Positions 20,736-23,381 of a stretch of DNA of 23,381 nucleotides are shown here, piece after piece. Under the pieces are notes generated by a model that had not been told where the DNA came from, made no database searches, and was given only the letters and a program-made list of their open reading frames with translations. Within the stretch, counting starts at the first letter, position 1; every line of letters begins with the position of its first letter. Position numbers and translations under genes: made by a program. This stretch comes from CAZQIC01 sp964593555 (GTDB lineage Bacteria; Bacteroidota; Bacteroidia; JAFLBG01), in contig CAZQIC010000072.1 in NCBI GenBank assembly GCA_964593555.1, positions 1-23,381 on the forward strand, in the 5' to 3' direction.

Positions 20736-22265
20736 ATGAAACATCTATTTAAAAATTTTAAACACGATTTGCCGGCGAGTATTGTTGTGTTTTTTGTAGC
20801 TGTGCCGTTATGTTTAGGTATTGCGCTTGCGTCAGGTGCTCCCTTGTTTGCAGGTATCATCGCAGGTATTGTAGGCGGCATTGCAGTGGGTTTTGTTAGC
20901 GGCTCTCCTTTAGGCGTGAGTGGCCCTGCAGCCGGTCTTGCGGTTATCGTATTCAGTTCCATTGCCACGCTTGGGTCCTGGGAAGCATTCCTTCTTGCTG
21001 TGATGATTACAGGTGTAATACAATTGGCAGCAGGATTTTTTAAATTGGGGACAATCGCCTATTATTTTCCATCTTCAGTTATAAAAGGAATGCTTACTGG
21101 TATTGGTTTGCTTATTATTCTTAAACAAATTCCGCATGCTTTTGGACACGATAAGGATTTTGAGGGTGATAACGCTTTTATTCAAGCGGACGGACAAAAT
21201 ACATTTTCCGAATTATTGAATATGCTTAATTATGTTACTCCCGGAGCAATTTTAGTTACTGTGGTTTCGCTATTCATCCTTATTCTTTGGGACCAAGTGC
21301 TTATGAAAAAGCACAAAATTTTCGGGATTATTAACGGCCCTTTAGTTACTGTTTTTGCGGGGATTACTATCAACTATTTATACCAGGCAAGTGTTTTGCC
21401 ATTTAGCTTAAATGAAAAACAAATAGTTCAAATCCCGGTAGCATCAAGTATTGGTGAGTTTTTTGGACAATTTACACTTCCCGATTTTTCGCAATTCAAT
21501 AATCCAAAAGTATATCTGACGGCCCTTGTGATTGCAATTGTTGCAAGTTTAGAAACGTTGCTATGCGTAGAGGCGACAGACAAGCTAGACCCGCAGAAGA
21601 GGGTTACCCCAACCAACAAAGAGTTAAAAGCGCAGGGCATTGGCAATATAATTTCGGGGCTCATTGGTGGATTGCCTATTACCCAGGTAATTGTTCGGAG
21701 TAGTGCAAACATTACATTTGGTGGCAGAACTAAATTGTCAGCTATTCTGCACGGTTTCTTTCTGTTGATAAGTGCAATAACAATTCCTTCTCTTCTTAAT
21801 ATGATTCCCTTGGCTACACTCGCTTCTATTCTTTTTGTGGTGGGATATAAACTCGCAAAGCCATCGCTGTTTAAACAAGCGTATAAGCAGGGTTGGGAAC
21901 AGTTTGTTCCATTTGTTGCAACTATAATCGGAATACTTTTAACTGATCTTTTGAAAGGAATTGGAATTGGAATGGCGGTTGCTATTTTCTATATTCTGCG
22001 TAATAATTTTAGAAATCCCTTTTATCAAATCAACAACGAAGCGCAGGAAACAAACGAACATTTAATTGTCTTATCAGAAGAGGTATCGTTTTTGAACAAA
22101 GGAAGCATCCTTCAAGTGCTTGATAACATTCCGCCAAATTCCAAGGTTGTTATTGACGGAACGAAATCAAAAAGCATACATTATGATGTAGTGGAAATTA
22201 TTCAGAACTTTCAGATACACGCAAAAACTATTGGAATCACAGTTGAAGTAAAAGGAATTAAATAG
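20736..22265 (+). CDS. SulP-family anion transporter, probably bicarbonate
   Basis: 509 residues. Multiple transmembrane helices fill residues about 10-420, with SulP signatures near the start (VAVPLCLGIALASGAPLFAG, VSGSPLGVSGPAAGLAVIVF) and later ETLLCVEATDKLDP and GLIGGLPITQVIVRSSAN. The C-terminal ~70 residues (HLIVLSEEVSFLNKGSILQV, VVIDGTKSKSIHYDVVEII) are a short STAS-like domain facing the cytoplasm. SulP proteins move sulfate, bicarbonate or other anions with Na+ or H+. The beta-carbonic anhydrase gene 25 bases downstream points to bicarbonate. Sulfate or another anion remains possible. Confidence 0.88.
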   Translation: MKHLFKNFKHDLPASIVVFFVAVPLCLGIALASGAPLFAGIIAGIVGGIAVGFVSGSPLGVSGPAAGLAVIVFSSIATLGSWEAFLLAVMITGVIQLAAGFFKLGTIAYYFPSSVIKGMLTGIGLLIILKQIPHAFGHDKDFEGDNAFIQADGQNTFSELLNMLNYVTPGAILVTVVSLFILILWDQVLMKKHKIFGIINGPLVTVFAGITINYLYQASVLPFSLNEKQIVQIPVASSIGEFFGQFTLPDFSQFNNPKVYLTALVIAIVASLETLLCVEATDKLDPQKRVTPTNKELKAQGIGNIISGLIGGLPITQVIVRSSANITFGGRTKLSAILHGFFLLISAITIPSLLNMIPLATLASILFVVGYKLAKPSLFKQAYKQGWEQFVPFVATIIGILLTDLLKGIGIGMAVAIFYILRNNFRNPFYQINNEAQETNEHLIVLSEEVSFLNKGSILQVLDNIPPNSKVVIDGTKSKSIHYDVVEIIQNFQIHAKTIGITVEVKGIK

Positions 22266-22290
22266 AAACTAATCTAAAAATAAAACTCAA

Positions 22291-22932
22291 ATGAAAACAT
22301 TAACTAAAGAAATGCAAAAAGCCATGACACCTTCAATGGCCTTAGATATGTTAAAAGAAGGTAACAAGAGGTTTGTAAATAATCTTAAAATAAACCGCAA
22401 CCTTTTGCAACAGGCCAATGAAACATCGGACGGGCAACATCCTTTTGCAGTTATTCTAAGCTGCATAGATTCCCGAACATCAGCCGAATTAATTTTTGAT
22501 CAGGGCTTGGGAGATGTTTTTAGTGTGCGTATTGCTGGAAATATTATTAATGAAGATATTTTGGGCAGTATGGAATTTGGCTGTAAAGTGGCAGGTTCTA
22601 AAGTCATTGTTGTTTTAGGACATACTAAATGCGGAGCTGTGAAAGGCGCTTGCGACCATGTAGAGATGGGCAACCTCACGGCATTACTCACTAAAATTAG
22701 ACCTGCAGTTGATGATGAAAAAACAGTAATTGACAATCGCACCTCAAGCAACAGTGAGTTTGTGGAAAAAGTAGCGAGCATTAATGTAAAGCGAACTGTT
22801 AAATCCATTATGGAACGAAGCCCTATTTTAAAAGAAATGATTGAAACAGGACAAATAGGTATCATTGGGGGCACACACAATATAACAACAGGATTAGTAA
22901 CCTTTTACCCTGAAACAATACTTCTCAAGTGA
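22291..22932 (+). CDS. Beta-class carbonic anhydrase
   Basis: 213 residues, a usual length for the family. The zinc and catalytic residues are all present: Cys58, Asp60 and Arg62 in ILSCIDSRTSAELIFD, and His111 and Cys114 in VVLGHTKCGAVKGA. The enzyme interconverts CO2 and bicarbonate in the cytoplasm. Residues 53-58 and RIAGNIINEDILGSMEFG around 80-97 complete the active site. No signal peptide is seen. It follows the SulP gene closely and is probably in the same transcript, giving a bicarbonate uptake and conversion pair. No atypical features. Confidence 0.93.
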   Translation: MKTLTKEMQKAMTPSMALDMLKEGNKRFVNNLKINRNLLQQANETSDGQHPFAVILSCIDSRTSAELIFDQGLGDVFSVRIAGNIINEDILGSMEFGCKVAGSKVIVVLGHTKCGAVKGACDHVEMGNLTALLTKIRPAVDDEKTVIDNRTSSNSEFVEKVASINVKRTVKSIMERSPILKEMIETGQIGIIGGTHNITTGLVTFYPETILLK

Positions 22933-23088
22933 TAAACAAATAATCATTCGAGTACCATTTTTGTTTGTATTTAATTTTGTGTCATTTGCCAGTCAAAATT
23001 CTCCAGAAAAAGCATATAAGAATGTTGGCAATAAATCGCGTCAAATTATTTCGGTTGAAGTTAGTACTTCGTTAACTTTGATTGTCTA

Positions 23089-23381
23089 ATGACCTATTCA
23101 GATACACTTAAGTATATGTATTCGCAGCTTCCCATGTTTCATCGGGTGGGTGCTGCTGCATATAAAGCTAATTTGGATAATACTATTGCGATATGTAAAA
23201 TGCTGAATGATCCGCAAAAAAAATTTAAATCAATTCACATAGCGGGTACTAATGGTAAAGGCTCAACTTCACACATGCTTGCTTCAGTATTGCAGGAAGC
23301 AGGTTATAAAGTTGGGTTGTACACTTCTCCTCATTTAAAAGATTTTCGGGAACGTATTCGTGTAAATGGAAAAATGATCTC
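23089..23381 (+). CDS. folC: Dihydrofolate/folylpolyglutamate synthase, N-terminal part (cut by the window)
   Basis: 97 complete codons from ATG 23089; the gene runs off the window. MTYSDTLKYMYSQLPMFHRV and GAAAYKANLDNTI are typical of Bacteroidota FolC. The ATP-binding loop is IHIAGTNGKGSTSHML (GTNGKGS at residues 53-59), followed by YTSPHLKDFRERIRVNG, the Mur-ligase-family signature for folate substrate binding. The enzyme adds glutamate to dihydropteroate and to tetrahydrofolate. It is a chromosomal housekeeping gene, so the mobile region ends before it. The gap before it (22933-23088) holds no gene that I can see. Confidence 0.95.
   Translation, partial: MTYSDTLKYMYSQLPMFHRVGAAAYKANLDNTIAICKMLNDPQKKFKSIHIAGTNGKGSTSHMLASVLQEAGYKVGLYTSPHLKDFRERIRVNGKMI

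Noticed and set aside
23040..23075. Hairpin GAAGT/ACTTC before folC
   Set aside because: The stem is only five bases long with mismatches beyond, and no T-run follows, so it is not a supportable terminator.
1..23381. CRISPR array, rRNA or tRNA genes
   Set aside because: No regularly spaced repeats and no RNA gene signatures were seen on either strand.

Overview
The window comes from an AT-rich Bacteroidota chromosome. The evidence is the Bacteroidota-type promoter (TTTG, 20 bp, TAnnTTTG), the FolC and SulP/carbonic anhydrase proteins at the right end, and the DUF4373-type replication protein. It has three parts: a phage-like element (about 1-16,900), a mosaic of cargo and gene remnants (about 16,900-19,950), and apparently ordinary chromosome (about 19,960 to the end, entering folC).

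The phage-like element is one long plus-strand train of genes that overlap or nearly touch. It opens with two small ORFs, a DUF4373/Lin1244-type replication protein with candidate DnaA-box-like repeats inside its gene, and a small excisionase-like helix-turn-helix protein. Next comes a block of membrane-anchored and beta-rich proteins: a membrane/coiled-coil protein, a LEA14-like protein, a transglutaminase-fold cysteine protease with a glycine-rich membrane segment, and a glycine-rich membrane protein. A 241-residue capsid candidate follows, with a GC-rich hairpin directly after it, then a set of small beta-rich proteins of which two are paralogues, one of them split over two frames. A lysis-like group follows: GH73-type glucosaminidase, a 35-residue GTG-start membrane peptide, a holin-like protein and a protein with a membrane segment at each end. 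The train ends with a 1575-residue methyltransferase plus strawberry-notch helicase resembling the P1 DarB architecture, and a RadA/KaiC-like ATPase carrying an internal duplication. I see no terminase, portal, tail, relaxase or integrase. My best inference is a tailless, probably membrane-containing temperate phage or a relic of one. Its left end and integration machinery lie outside the window or are not recognisable.

In the mosaic, an ArsR-type metal sensor and a MerC-like four-helix transporter with a cysteine-rich tail form a two-gene operon flanked by nearly identical terminator hairpins. Beyond it are a broken second copy of the element's helix-turn-helix gene, an intact DUF1016/YhcG PD-(D/E)XK nuclease gene, and two diverged minus-strand coding remnants, one on each side of that segment, that share a protein C-terminus. 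This looks like the scar of repeated insertion and decay at one locus.

The chromosomal part holds a TetR regulator divergent from a SulP anion transporter, a beta-carbonic anhydrase downstream (probably bicarbonate uptake and interconversion), and the start of folC.
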